A stretch of DNA of 64,000 bases from Edaphobacter sp. 4G125 (GTDB lineage Bacteria; Acidobacteriota; Terriglobia; Terriglobales; Acidobacteriaceae). Shown here in pieces: positions 1 to 7,813 of this stretch. A program made the translations under genes and the position numbers. The notes beneath the pieces were generated by a model. It saw only the letters and a program-made list of their open reading frames with translations. It was not told the DNA's origin and searched no databases. The first letter of the stretch is position 1. Each line of letters opens with the position of its first letter. The stretch covers positions 744,001 to 808,000 of the forward strand of contig NZ_CP060393.1 in NCBI RefSeq assembly GCF_014274685.1, in the 5' to 3' direction.

Positions 1-607
1 CGAAGATCTTGCGGGTGACCCAGATGGCAATCAGGCCGACCATGATGCCGGCGACGATCAGGACATATCCCAGGTGATCGTGCATGGCCGCGCTGATCGT
101 GCTGACGATCTTGGGGCCGTACAGGATGGTGATGATGCCCCAGACCATGAAGCGGAGGAACTTGCCAAGCAGGATGGCACAGAAGAACCAGACGGTCTTC
201 ATTTCGAAGACACCGGCGGCGAACTCGAAGAGCTTAACCGGCATCGGCGGAGGCATCATGGCCGGAATCATGATGGCCAGGAATTCTTGGCGTTCGAAGC
301 GGTCGCGAAGCTCCTCATAACGTTGGCGGTTGATCCGCTTGAGCAGGAAGAGCTCCCCTCCGGCTCGTCCCAGGAAGAAAGGCAACAAACTGCCGATGGC
401 AGAACCCAGTGCTGCCATAAAGCAGTAAAGAACAACGCGAGCATGGTCGTGGGCGATGTAGTCGATGACCAGCGCATCGATCGGCATCGGGATTGCGGCG
501 GAATCGATGATTGAGATCGCACCGATGCCCCAGGCGCCGAATGGGGCCATGGCTGCCAGCATGGCAGCGTTCCACTTATGAAAGAGAGCAACCGGGGAGA
601 TCTTCAC
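1..607 (-). CDS. DedA/VTT-domain membrane protein (C-terminus cut by window edge)
   Basis: The minus-strand frame stays open from a GTG at 607 to the window edge, giving about 202 residues. The product is hydrophobic, with the features of the DedA/SNARE-associated (VTT) family: a GAWGIGAISIIDSAAIPMP-like N-terminal re-entrant stretch, a glycine-rich LGRAGGELFLLKR segment, then MPPPMPVKLFEFAAGV and two further membrane segments. DedA proteins are inner-membrane proteins linked to lipid carrier flipping and envelope homeostasis. The start is inferred from the nearest in-frame GTG, 9 nt after the mogA-like stop codon, so the two genes probably share a transcript. The longer-looking ORFs in the other frames here are shadows. 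The subfamily is uncertain. Confidence 0.72.
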   Translation of the reverse strand, partial: MKISPVALFHKWNAAMLAAMAPFGAWGIGAISIIDSAAIPMPIDALVIDYIAHDHARVVLYCFMAALGSAIGSLLPFFLGRAGGELFLLKRINRQRYEELRDRFERQEFLAIMIPAMMPPPMPVKLFEFAAGVFEMKTVWFFCAILLGKFLRFMVWGIITILYGPKIVSTISAAMHDHLGYVLIVAGIMVGLIAIWVTRKIF

Positions 608-616
608 GGGATTCTT

Positions 617-1138
617 CTATTTTACCTGTGATGCCTGGGTATGGTCGTGCGCGGTCCGTCCATTGAGGAGATCGAGCGCATGAGGCAGCAGCGGCAGGAT
701 GGCTTCGAGAGAGCTCTGCGCTCCGGCAGGACTTCCCGGGAGATTGACGATCAGGGTGCTGCCTCGCGTACCGCAAACGGCACGGCTTAGAGCTGCCAAA
801 GGAGTCTGTTTGGCTCCCTCGGCCCGCATCCGCTCTGCCAGCCCTTCAATAATGCGGTCGCAGACCAGGCGGGTGGCCTCCGGAGTCACATCGCGGGCTG
901 TAAGCCCCGTGCCTCCCGTCGTGACGATCAGGTTGGCTCCTTCCGCAGCTTTTTGCAGGGCTTTGGAGATGGTTTCGACTTCATCCGGTACGATCCCCCG
1001 TTCGATGGCTGCAATTCCGGCCCGTTCCAGCAAATCGAGGACAGCAGGGCCGGAGAGATCTTTCTGAGTGCCTTGAAAGCATCGGTCACTGACGGTGAGA
1101 ACCAGCGCCTTCGTCTCCGGGGAGAATCCTGTGCTCAT
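617..1138 (-). CDS. mogA: MogA/MoaB-type molybdenum cofactor biosynthesis protein
   Basis: The 173-residue product fits the MogA/MoaB family, which adenylylates molybdopterin before molybdenum insertion in the cytosol. It shows the N-terminal [11 protein letters not shown] strand, the MPT-binding TTGGTG motif at residues 73-78, the following [12 protein letters not shown] helix, and the LPGSP loop at residues 133-137. The length is normal for the family. The ATG at 1138 places the first beta-strand correctly. It lies directly upstream of the DedA-like gene on the same strand. MogA and MoaB cannot be separated by eye, so the symbol is approximate. No other Moco gene is visible in the window. 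Confidence 0.85.
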   Translation of the reverse strand: MSTGFSPETKALVLTVSDRCFQGTQKDLSGPAVLDLLERAGIAAIERGIVPDEVETISKALQKAAEGANLIVTTGGTGLTARDVTPEATRLVCDRIIEGLAERMRAEGAKQTPLAALSRAVCGTRGSTLIVNLPGSPAGAQSSLEAILPLLPHALDLLNGRTAHDHTQASQVK

Positions 1139-1194
1139 CCAGCCAGTCTAGGGCAATTCCCCTGTCATTGTAATGTCCTGAAGCATTCGCAAAT

Positions 1195-1219
1195 GCCGTT
1201 TTTCGTGAGGAAAAACGGC
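1195..1219. repeat. 9-bp inverted repeat in divergent intergenic region
   Basis: GCCGTTTTT at 1195-1203 pairs perfectly with AAAAACGGC at 1211-1219 around a 7-nt loop. It sits in the 296-bp gap between the divergent mogA-like and TonB-like genes, closer to mogA. On either strand it is not followed by a clean T-run, so it may be an operator or an mRNA leader hairpin rather than a terminator. I see nothing else recognisable in this gap. Confidence 0.45.
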
Positions 1220-1434
1220 GTGAACGGTCTATCTTCCGCTCTCCCCCTACAGGGAAATTGCCATAACGAAATCCTTTGAAATCTTTTGATATCTCAAGGC
1301 AGAAGGGCTGTAGGGAGTTTGTAAATAATGAGAAAATAATAGAGAGAACCGTCTGGCCCCGTGGGAGGCCGGGGAAGCATCTGTTTGAGTAACAGAAACT
1401 TTAGCGTTCACCAGCCGTCTGACCAGATAACCCG

Positions 1435-2490
1435 ATGCCATCTCTCGAGACCCCGCCCAACGCCGCTCCGCCGACTCCTCCGACCCGGGTGCGGACGAAC
1501 CGCTATGGTGACCTCGAAGAGCATGAGCTGATTCATCTTCTGGATGCGCTGGATGACGAACGCGCCCGCGCGCGGTTCCGTGAAGCTGTCTACATCTCGA
1601 TCATTATCTGGCTGGCGATTGGGTGGTTCGTCCTCTATGGCCCGCAGGTGATCTTCCATCAACCGAGACTCATCAATCCGGTGGATGTCCTGAAGGAGCG
1701 CGACAAGCAGCTCACTTATCTGGATATGCCGAAGGACATCAGTAAGCAGGTTCCGAAGAAGCCGAGCAACGTCATCAGCGACAAGGACCGCGTCCAGCAG
1801 ACCACGAAACCGACCATCGATCGCAAGACGCTGGAACAATTGCAAGCGATGCGTAAGGCTGGATCTCCCGGAGCGACAACAGCTCCTCCTGCTCCCGTAC
1901 CGCAGCCGCAGCCGCAACAACAGGTCCAGCAACAGCCTCAACCTCCAGCACCGCAGCCTCTGCCGCAGCATCCTCCGCAGCAGGCTGTTGTGGAAGCTCC
2001 AAAGCCGGCTCCGACGCGACCTGACTTCGGTCGCCAGAGCATGTCTGCAGGAGACGCGATTCGTCAGGCTGCACAGCAGGCAGCTCAGGACCGTGGCCAG
2101 GGAGGGAACTATGGTGCAGGCATTCCAGTCGAGCATCAGGGCCTGAACACTGGTGTCGACATCCTGTCCGATACGATGGGGGTCGACTTCAACCCCTATC
2201 TCCGTCGCATCCTGCGACAGATCTATAACACCTGGCTTCCGCTGATTCCCGAGGAGGCCCGGCCGCCGCTGAACAAGTCGGGCGAGACGCTGATCCGCTT
2301 CTCGATCCTTCCCGACGGCCGCATCGGTTCGATGCATCTCGATGGTTCGACACAGGACCAAGCGCTGGACCGTGCTGCCTGGGGCTCAATCACCGGAGTC
2401 GGTCAGTTTCCTCCGTTGCCGAAGGAGTTCCGCGGCCCGAACCTTGAGTTGCGGATTCACTACCTCGTCAATAAGAGACCAGCGGAGTAG
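1435..2490 (+). CDS. TonB/TolA-like energy transducer family protein
   Basis: The 351-residue product has a cytoplasmic N-terminus, one membrane segment at about residues 53-69, a proline/glutamine-rich periplasmic spacer at about 149-190, and a C-terminal domain from about 250 (YLRRILRQIYNTWLPLIP, then a beta-rich stretch) that resembles the TonB/TolA C-terminal fold. Such proteins link inner-membrane energy to outer-membrane receptors or envelope integrity. The ATG at 1435 is the first in frame after several stops. The gene leads a row (tiny membrane protein, miaA, hscB) with 9-nt or negative spacing. No exbB/exbD is nearby, so the partner complex is unknown. Confidence 0.7.
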   Translation: MPSLETPPNAAPPTPPTRVRTNRYGDLEEHELIHLLDALDDERARARFREAVYISIIIWLAIGWFVLYGPQVIFHQPRLINPVDVLKERDKQLTYLDMPKDISKQVPKKPSNVISDKDRVQQTTKPTIDRKTLEQLQAMRKAGSPGATTAPPAPVPQPQPQQQVQQQPQPPAPQPLPQHPPQQAVVEAPKPAPTRPDFGRQSMSAGDAIRQAAQQAAQDRGQGGNYGAGIPVEHQGLNTGVDILSDTMGVDFNPYLRRILRQIYNTWLPLIPEEARPPLNKSGETLIRFSILPDGRIGSMHLDGSTQDQALDRAAWGSITGVGQFPPLPKEFRGPNLELRIHYLVNKRPAE

Positions 2491-2499
2491 CCCCGTCCG

Positions 2500-2667
2500 A
2501 TGGCCGCACCGTTCTCCCGCATGAAGGATTATACGGAGCGACTCCAACTGGAGCGTCGCCGTCAGGTTCGTGGACTCGTGTTGCTGGCCTTTGGCGTTCT
2601 CTTGTTCAGCATCCTGCGTGCCGGGGTACATCATGTCTTTCCCGCAGGATGGTGGAGGCTGTGGTGA
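2500..2667 (+). CDS. 55-residue single-span membrane protein
   Basis: A short ORF starts with ATG at 2500, 9 nt after the TonB-like stop, and ends with TGA at 2665-2667, overlapping the start of miaA. The product has a charged N-terminus (DYTERLQLERRRQ) followed by one hydrophobic span (GLVLLAFGVLLFSILRAGV) and a tryptophan-rich tail (AGWWRLW). The position between two co-directional genes and the clean membrane segment support it as real. I do not recognise a family. It may be an accessory to the TonB-like protein. Confidence 0.6.
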   Translation: MAAPFSRMKDYTERLQLERRRQVRGLVLLAFGVLLFSILRAGVHHVFPAGWWRLW

Positions 2668-3605
2668 AGCAGGCAGACGTACCCATGATTGTGGTGGCTG
2701 GCCCCACGGCAAGCGGGAAAACCAGCCTGGCGATCCGGCTGGCGGAACGGTTCGGAGGCGAGATTATTTCCTGCGACTCCGTCGCGGTGTATCGCGAGAT
2801 GGAGATCGGTACGGCGAAGCCCAGCTTTGAAGAACGGGCCTTGGTGCCGCATCACATGATTGATATTGCGCGTCCTGATGAGCAGGTGACGGCGGGGGAT
2901 TACAGTCGTTTGGCGCGTGAGGCGCTCCGCAGCATCACTGAGCGTGGAAAACTTCCAATCGTGGCTGGCGGGACCGGGCTATATCTCCGCGCATTGATCG
3001 ATGGATTATTTCCCGCTCCTACTGCAAGGCCGGAGTTGCGAGAGCGCTTGCGCGAACGAGTAGAAAAACGTGGCGCGGCGTATCTGCATCGGATGCTTAA
3101 GCGGTTGGATGCAGAGGCTGCAGAGGCAATTCATCCCAATGATGTCCCGAAGGTGATTCGTGCGATTGAGGTCTCGTTGAGCGAGGCCCCGATGACGGAG
3201 CAGTGGAAACGCGGACGCGATCAGCTTACGGGCTATCGCATTCTTCGTCTGGGGCTTAATCCTCCACGACCGCTGCTGTATGAACGGATCAATCAGCGCG
3301 CCGCTGCGATGTTCGATCGTGGATTGATCGAAGAGACCTCACGCCTGATCGAGCGTTATGGTCGCGAATGTCGCGCACTGGGTTCGTTGGGATACGCTCA
3401 AGCCGCTGCCGTGCTGACCGATGAGATCAGCCGCGAAGAGGCCGTGGCGCAGGCGCAGCAGGGACATCGGAACTATGCCAAGCGCCAGATGACGTGGTTT
3501 CGCCGCGATGAGGAGATGCACTGGCTTGCTGGCACGGGAAGTGACGATTCGATTGCTGGTGAAGCTGTGCGCCTGGTGGAGAGCTTCCTGATGTCTGAAG
3601 GATAA
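2649..3605 (+). CDS. miaA: tRNA dimethylallyltransferase MiaA
   Basis: MiaA transfers a dimethylallyl group to N6 of A37 in tRNAs reading codons that start with U. The 318-residue product shows the P-loop GPTASGKT at residues 18-25, the DSVAVYREMEIGTAKP segment from residue 43, PHHMID, the VAGGTGLYLRAL substrate-tunnel motif, and the C-terminal KRQMTWFRRDE segment. The usual DSMQ-type motif reads DSVA here, with alanine where glutamine often binds the tRNA or prenyl donor. The ATG at 2649 lies inside the upstream small ORF. A second ATG at 2685, just before the P-loop, would give a shorter N-terminus. hscB follows after 6 nt. Confidence 0.93.
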   Translation: MVEAVVKQADVPMIVVAGPTASGKTSLAIRLAERFGGEIISCDSVAVYREMEIGTAKPSFEERALVPHHMIDIARPDEQVTAGDYSRLAREALRSITERGKLPIVAGGTGLYLRALIDGLFPAPTARPELRERLRERVEKRGAAYLHRMLKRLDAEAAEAIHPNDVPKVIRAIEVSLSEAPMTEQWKRGRDQLTGYRILRLGLNPPRPLLYERINQRAAAMFDRGLIEETSRLIERYGRECRALGSLGYAQAAAVLTDEISREEAVAQAQQGHRNYAKRQMTWFRRDEEMHWLAGTGSDDSIAGEAVRLVESFLMSEG

Positions 3606-3611
3606 TGAAGT

Positions 3612-4220
3612 ATGAACTACTTTGAGGTGTTTTCTCTTCCTGAGAAGCTGACCGTCGATACCGCCGCACTGGAGAAGCAATTTTATTCGCTGAGTCGCAA
3701 GCTGCATCCAGATCGCTTCGCCTCGCGCCCGGCGGCAGAGCAGGAAGAGGCGTTGCGCCAATCCTCGTTGCTGAACGATGCTTATCGCGCGCTCAAAGAC
3801 CCAATTCTGCGGACACAGTATCTGCTCAAGTTGCAGGGCATCGAACTGGAGGAGCAGTCGAAGGCTGCGACCGATGCAGCGCGACAGAGTGGTGGCGAAA
3901 AGAAGCAGGTCGTTCCTCCTGAATTGCTGGAAGAAGTTTTCGAGTTGAACATGCAGTTGCAGGAGATGCGCATGGCCAAGCAGATGGGCGAAGATGAGCC
4001 TGAGTTACGCCGCGATCTACTGACAGCTAAGGACACCTTTGATGCGCGCATGTTGGAGACTCAGGCTGAGCTTGAGAATCTGTGGGCGCGATGGGACAAG
4101 GCTGTTGATGCAGGCGATCAGGCGCAGAAGACCTCTACGCTGGGTGCGATGGTGGCGCTGCTCAATAAGAGAAGCTATCTCCGGAATCTGGTTCGCGATG
4201 TGAATGAGGCATTGGAGTAA
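3612..4220 (+). CDS. hscB: Fe-S co-chaperone HscB (J-domain)
   Basis: HscB delivers the IscU scaffold to HscA and stimulates its ATPase during Fe-S cluster assembly. The 202-residue product begins MNYFEVFSLP, has the J-domain HPD motif at residues 32-34, the LLNDAYRALKDPILRTQYLL segment, and a C-terminal helical domain with alternating charged residues for IscU binding. The length is slightly above that of E. coli HscB (171). It is the last gene of the row and ends directly at a perfect hairpin terminator. No isc, suf or hscA gene is nearby, so it is separated from its usual partners. Confidence 0.87.
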   Translation: MNYFEVFSLPEKLTVDTAALEKQFYSLSRKLHPDRFASRPAAEQEEALRQSSLLNDAYRALKDPILRTQYLLKLQGIELEEQSKAATDAARQSGGEKKQVVPPELLEEVFELNMQLQEMRMAKQMGEDEPELRRDLLTAKDTFDARMLETQAELENLWARWDKAVDAGDQAQKTSTLGAMVALLNKRSYLRNLVRDVNEALE

Positions 4221-4260
4221 AAGCAAAGGCGCTTATCTCCGGAGATAAGCGCCTTTGCTT
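4221..4260. terminator. Perfect 40-bp palindromic bidirectional terminator
   Basis: AAGCAAAGGCGCTTATCTCC at 4221-4240 is followed at once by its exact reverse complement at 4241-4260, forming a 20-bp stem with A-rich and T-rich ends on both strands. It starts at the base after the hscB stop and lies 8 bp before the end of the convergent GH28 gene, so it probably terminates both transcripts. Confidence 0.9.
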
Positions 4261-4268
4261 TACTTTGG

Positions 4269-6005
4269 CTAGAGTGTCTGATCATCAGCAGTTGCCAGTT
4301 GCGTATCTTTCGCGGCGCGGCTGAGGGCGATACGAAGATCGGTAACCTTGTGGAGTGCGAAGGCCGCAGGGGTTGTGGGAGCAGTAACGGCAATGAAATC
4401 GGCGCGATTGATCCCGTCGAGATAAAAGCTGGGGCGCGCGTCGGGGGTGCCTGGAGCAACTTCGACGTGGCTCATCTCCAGACGGTCGATATGACGTAGA
4501 AAGAAGCCCTGCGACGGTGTCGTGTGCCCGAACATGCCAGGATCGGGATAGGCATTTTCTTTTTCAGGCATGACAATTTTTGCATCGTCCGCAGTTCCTG
4601 CGCCCTGATGTTGGATATAGACGTTAGAGATTTTGACATCCTGAATAGCGTGGCCTGGGATTCCGCTGAGGATGGATGAGATGTGGGAGCCGGTGTTATA
4701 GCTGACGAGATTATCGACCATGATGCGTTGTAGTGTGCCGACCTGCGTGCTCTCTTTTGGACCGCGCAGGCGAGCGCCAAGTCGGAAGAACAATGGCGCG
4801 CTGACGACATCGCGCATGGTGATGTTCGAGATGGCGATGTCCTCGCAGAGCGCTCCGTCTTCGCTCTCGAGTGCCAGTCCCATGCAGCTGTCGAAGACGC
4901 AGTTTGAGATGGTGATGTTTTTGAAGCCGCCGTTGGATTCTGTTCCGCACTTGATGCGGCCGTTCCGTGCGACGCGAGGGGCATCGGCGGGAATCTTCTT
5001 ATAGGTTCCATCGAGCATCGCCCCAAGTTGGTACGAACCGGCGACGTAGCAGTTCGTAATCGTCATGTTTTCGGTAGCGCGAGAGTAGCCGAGTGCGTAG
5101 CTGGATTTTGGACAGATGCCGTCGTCCCAGGGCGAGTTGACGTAGCAGTTGGAGGCGCGGACGTTGCGGCAGCAATCGATATCGATGCCGTCACGGTCGG
5201 TATCGATGGTGATGTTATCGATGGTCAGGTTGTCGACGCCGGTGAGCAGAAAGCCGAAGTGTCCTCCCTTAAGGATGGAGAAGTCGCGGAAGATAACGTT
5301 GCGGCAGTTTTTGAGCGCGATGGTTTTGTTGCCGACTCCGGGCTGTTCGGCCTGATACATGGGATAGTCACCGCGAGACGGCCGGGATGGAGGTGGCGTT
5401 GGGGTTCCCGACAGGCGTTCTGGGCCGAAGCCAGTGGTCTTCGGTGCTCCGGGAGGACGACCGGGTCCTGCACCGAAGCTGAGCCCTTTGCCGTAAATCA
5501 GGCCGGGGCCAGTGATAGAAATGTCTTGAAGATCGATGCCCCAGAGAAGAGAGTTCTTCCAGTGATTGTGACCATAGTCCTGGTAGGGGTCCCAGGCGGT
5601 GTTAGGTTCGGCGGTATCGTAAGTGCCACCGTTATAGCCAGTGGTCTGTCCAGGGAGCGGGGAAGCCGCCGCCTCGATGATACAGCCCTGGGAGAGGAAG
5701 AGCGAGACGTGGCTCTTGAGCCGGATGGAGAAAGAGAGCCAGGTTCCAGCCGGGAAGAAGACGGTGCCTCCACCAACTGCGGCTGCTGCCTCAATGGCCT
5801 TATTGATTGCGGGCGAATCGACGGTTTTTCCATCACCGACAGCTCCAAAGGAGCGGATGTCGAAGATGGCCCCTGCCGGAAAAGCTGCAGAGGATCGAGG
5901 AGCAGCGTGGACGGACGGCACGGCAGTAGCGGCTGCTGCGGCAGCCGCTACTGCCGTGCCACCAAGCTTCAACAGGTCGCGGCGGGCAGAGTTGATGGAG
6001 TTCAT
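4269..6005 (-). CDS. Tat-exported GH28 family polygalacturonase-like protein
   Basis: The 578-residue product has a Tat leader (RR at residues 8-9, then an alanine-rich core) and a right-handed beta-helix of the GH28 type, which hydrolyses galacturonosyl or rhamnogalacturonan bonds in pectin. The N-terminus carries the IRSFGAVGDGKTVDSPAINKAI module. The catalytic region shows TDRDGID (269-275) and WDDGICPKSS (about 293-302) on consecutive coils, so the canonical NTDG motif is modified and the GHG motif is not obvious. A proline-rich insertion at about 184-212 is unusual. The substrate may therefore differ from plain polygalacturonate. An operator-like palindrome lies 22 bp upstream of the start codon and is shared with the other GH28 gene. 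Confidence 0.8.
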   Translation of the reverse strand: MNSINSARRDLLKLGGTAVAAAAAAATAVPSVHAAPRSSAAFPAGAIFDIRSFGAVGDGKTVDSPAINKAIEAAAAVGGGTVFFPAGTWLSFSIRLKSHVSLFLSQGCIIEAAASPLPGQTTGYNGGTYDTAEPNTAWDPYQDYGHNHWKNSLLWGIDLQDISITGPGLIYGKGLSFGAGPGRPPGAPKTTGFGPERLSGTPTPPPSRPSRGDYPMYQAEQPGVGNKTIALKNCRNVIFRDFSILKGGHFGFLLTGVDNLTIDNITIDTDRDGIDIDCCRNVRASNCYVNSPWDDGICPKSSYALGYSRATENMTITNCYVAGSYQLGAMLDGTYKKIPADAPRVARNGRIKCGTESNGGFKNITISNCVFDSCMGLALESEDGALCEDIAISNITMRDVVSAPLFFRLGARLRGPKESTQVGTLQRIMVDNLVSYNTGSHISSILSGIPGHAIQDVKISNVYIQHQGAGTADDAKIVMPEKENAYPDPGMFGHTTPSQGFFLRHIDRLEMSHVEVAPGTPDARPSFYLDGINRADFIAVTAPTTPAAFALHKVTDLRIALSRAAKDTQLATADDQTL

Positions 6006-6027
6006 GCGCAGCCATGCTACCAGAGAA

Positions 6028-6040
6028 TTGGTACGACCAA
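6028..6040. promoter_or_regulatory. TTGGT-N3-ACCAA operator-like palindrome upstream of GH28 gene
   Basis: TTGGTACGACCAA is an inverted repeat of 5-bp arms flanked by AA on the left and AAA on the right, 22 bp upstream of the GH28 start at 6005. The same arms and flanks occur at 26768-26780 before the second GH28 gene. The form resembles sites of GntR/FadR-subfamily uronate regulators such as UxuR/ExuR (TTGGTATACCAA-like), but no such regulator is visible in the window. Confidence 0.6.
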
Positions 6041-6094
6041 AAATATTCTTGACGTCGGATAAATCTCTCTTAGCCGGCGAACGTGGGGCAAAAC

Positions 6095-7033
6095 CTACTT
6101 TGGCGCGGTAGCTGGTTGGGCCTTGTCCTTACCATTCTGGTTGTTCTGGTCATCCGGAGCGCGATTGTTGGTGATGTCCTCGCCGTTGTAGATGATGCGG
6201 CTGGTGGCGCGGAATTGCTTGTAGTCGGTGTAGCGAACGATGTTGCGCATGTGCACGTCCTGCCGCATGTTGCCGTTTGCCGCCGGGAAGTGCAGGACTC
6301 CTTCAGCCTTGGTGTAAGTAGGAAACCAGTATTTTCCGTCGATCTGCTCGTAGTAGGTGGTGAAGGGCGGCTGCAAGTCCTCGTGGCCTCTGCGTGTGTC
6401 CTGCGGAACCGTCTGGCCGTTGATGAGGACTATCTGGAAGTCCTGCTGGTCGACCCAGACCTTGCCCTGGAAGTAGTGTTTGCCTTTTTCGAGAGTCCTG
6501 GGGCCAGCCTCGAAGACGTAGGTGTCTAGCTCATCGACGCGCTGGCGGCCCAGATACTTGATGTCGTACTGGGGCATCTCTTCGGCGGTGAGGACGAAGG
6601 GAAGACGGTGCTGGATCTCGTCGAAGTCAACAGGCGACATCATGACGCGTTCGAGCGTGGTTTGTGGGGCGAAGACGACATGCTCTTCGCGACGACCCTG
6701 TTTGTCGAAGGTGATGTCGGTGACCTGGTAGTACTCGCCGTCGGGTTTGCCAGTGTCGTCCGAGATGGTCTGGATCTTTACGGTCTGGCGAAAGATGTAG
6801 TTGTCGCGGGCGCGGTTGAAGGCCGATTCGCGTTCCCCAAACTTCTTGATGATCTCGTCGACGGTGATGTTCGAGGGGGGCGCAGGATCGAGAGGTCCGA
6901 ACCCTTCCTCTTCCGCAGCGTGCACTGTTGCGTTCCACTTTGGGACAAACCTGAAGGCGGACGGAAAGATTGCCGATCCGGAGACAAGAGACGCTGCGAG
7001 AATGCTGGCGAAGAGGGGCGAAGCGAGCTTCAT
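6095..7033 (-). CDS. Exported conserved protein, LolA/outer-membrane-lipoprotein-carrier-like
   Basis: The 312-residue product has a Sec-type signal peptide (lysine, then a hydrophobic core to about residue 25) and a beta-rich mature region: ARDNYIFRQTVKIQTI, YYQVTDITFDKQGRREE, KVWVDQQDFQIVLINGQ, then a glutamine/asparagine-rich C-terminus. The order of antiparallel strands recalls LolA/LolB-like or outer-membrane lipoprotein-sorting folds that carry hydrophobic ligands in the periplasm. I recognise it only as a conserved exported protein type of Acidobacteriota. It is divergent from the 7122 gene, with 88 bp between them. Confidence 0.6.
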   Translation of the reverse strand: MKLASPLFASILAASLVSGSAIFPSAFRFVPKWNATVHAAEEEGFGPLDPAPPSNITVDEIIKKFGERESAFNRARDNYIFRQTVKIQTISDDTGKPDGEYYQVTDITFDKQGRREEHVVFAPQTTLERVMMSPVDFDEIQHRLPFVLTAEEMPQYDIKYLGRQRVDELDTYVFEAGPRTLEKGKHYFQGKVWVDQQDFQIVLINGQTVPQDTRRGHEDLQPPFTTYYEQIDGKYWFPTYTKAEGVLHFPAANGNMRQDVHMRNIVRYTDYKQFRATSRIIYNGEDITNNRAPDDQNNQNGKDKAQPATAPK

Positions 7034-7121
7034 CGAATTCGGTGCTCCAGTGCGAGGAGAGTTGGTCGAGTCGACAGGGTTCCCCTCAACAGAATAGACG
7101 CTTCAGGCGGAGGTTTGGTTG

Positions 7122-7733
7122 ATGCTCACGGAATGGCAAGAAATATATGGTCTTGTTCTGCTGGGTTTTGCTGGTTTGTTATGGACTGCCTGGCGTCATT
7201 GGATGGCGGCCCAGACGGAGCGCGTACGAGAGCGTCGCGGACGGGAGGAGATCGAAGCCTATCTGCGGTTGGATACCAGGATGAATGGCGAGGAGGACCT
7301 TCCGGAGCTGGCGCGTCGGGTCTGCGCAGTGGTGGCGTCGCGCAGTCCGTTCTGGCGGGTGGCGATGCTGTCCAGTGATTCTGCGGGTCGGTATCGGCTG
7401 ATGGCGAGTGAAGGCATGGACTCTGCGATACGGGCCGTAGCCGAGAGTTGGAGCAACCAGGAATGGAGAGGCGTGCCGGTCGGAGCCAATAGCATGGTGG
7501 TTTCCCTGGATGAGACGCTGCGCGCCATTGTGGTTCCAGTTGGAAGGCAGGCAGCACTCCTCGTCTGTGCTGAAAGTATCCTGCAAATTCCTCGTCGCAT
7601 GGCTGAGGAGTCGGTAATCGGGCTGGAGGCTCTGGCTGTGAAGTTGCGACGAGAGATGGAAGGCTTCGAAACCAGAGTTCCCGAAGCGCAGTATTCGGTG
7701 GTGGGTTGTCTCCAGGAACGGACCTGCGCGTAG
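7122..7733 (+). CDS. Membrane-anchored protein with GAF-like region, unknown function
   Basis: The 203-residue product has an N-terminal membrane segment (about residues 8-25) followed by an arginine/glutamate-rich helix and an alpha/beta region (ELARRVCAVVASRSPFWRVAMLS...YRLMASEG) that reads like a GAF-type sensor domain. The ATG at 7122 is preceded by GGCGGAGG at good distance. A TTG at 7119 is the alternative. No output domain follows, so it could be a truncated sensor or a stand-alone accessory protein. I do not recognise a named family. Confidence 0.5.
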   Translation: MLTEWQEIYGLVLLGFAGLLWTAWRHWMAAQTERVRERRGREEIEAYLRLDTRMNGEEDLPELARRVCAVVASRSPFWRVAMLSSDSAGRYRLMASEGMDSAIRAVAESWSNQEWRGVPVGANSMVVSLDETLRAIVVPVGRQAALLVCAESILQIPRRMAEESVIGLEALAVKLRREMEGFETRVPEAQYSVVGCLQERTCA

Positions 7734-7813
7734 GTGGATACCAGTTTGAAATCCTGCCCGACATAGAACGCATGAAACGATCGTTATAGACTGACGCGGG
7801 AGTTATCTCGCTT

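Noticed and set aside
1408-2361. 317-residue minus-strand ORF opposite the TonB-like gene
   Set aside because: It is arginine/leucine/serine-rich in the way expected for antisense of a proline/glutamine-rich gene, and has no family features.
5028-6062. 344-residue plus-strand ORF opposite the GH28 gene
   Set aside because: Composition is that of an antisense shadow, and the minus-strand frame has a Tat leader and GH28 motifs.
7700-7791. Possible frameshifted extension of the GAF-like protein in another frame (LRVGGYQFEILPDIERMKRSL)
   Set aside because: The fragment reads well but only about 30 residues are open, and there is no sign of a longer lost domain. Comparison with relatives would be needed.
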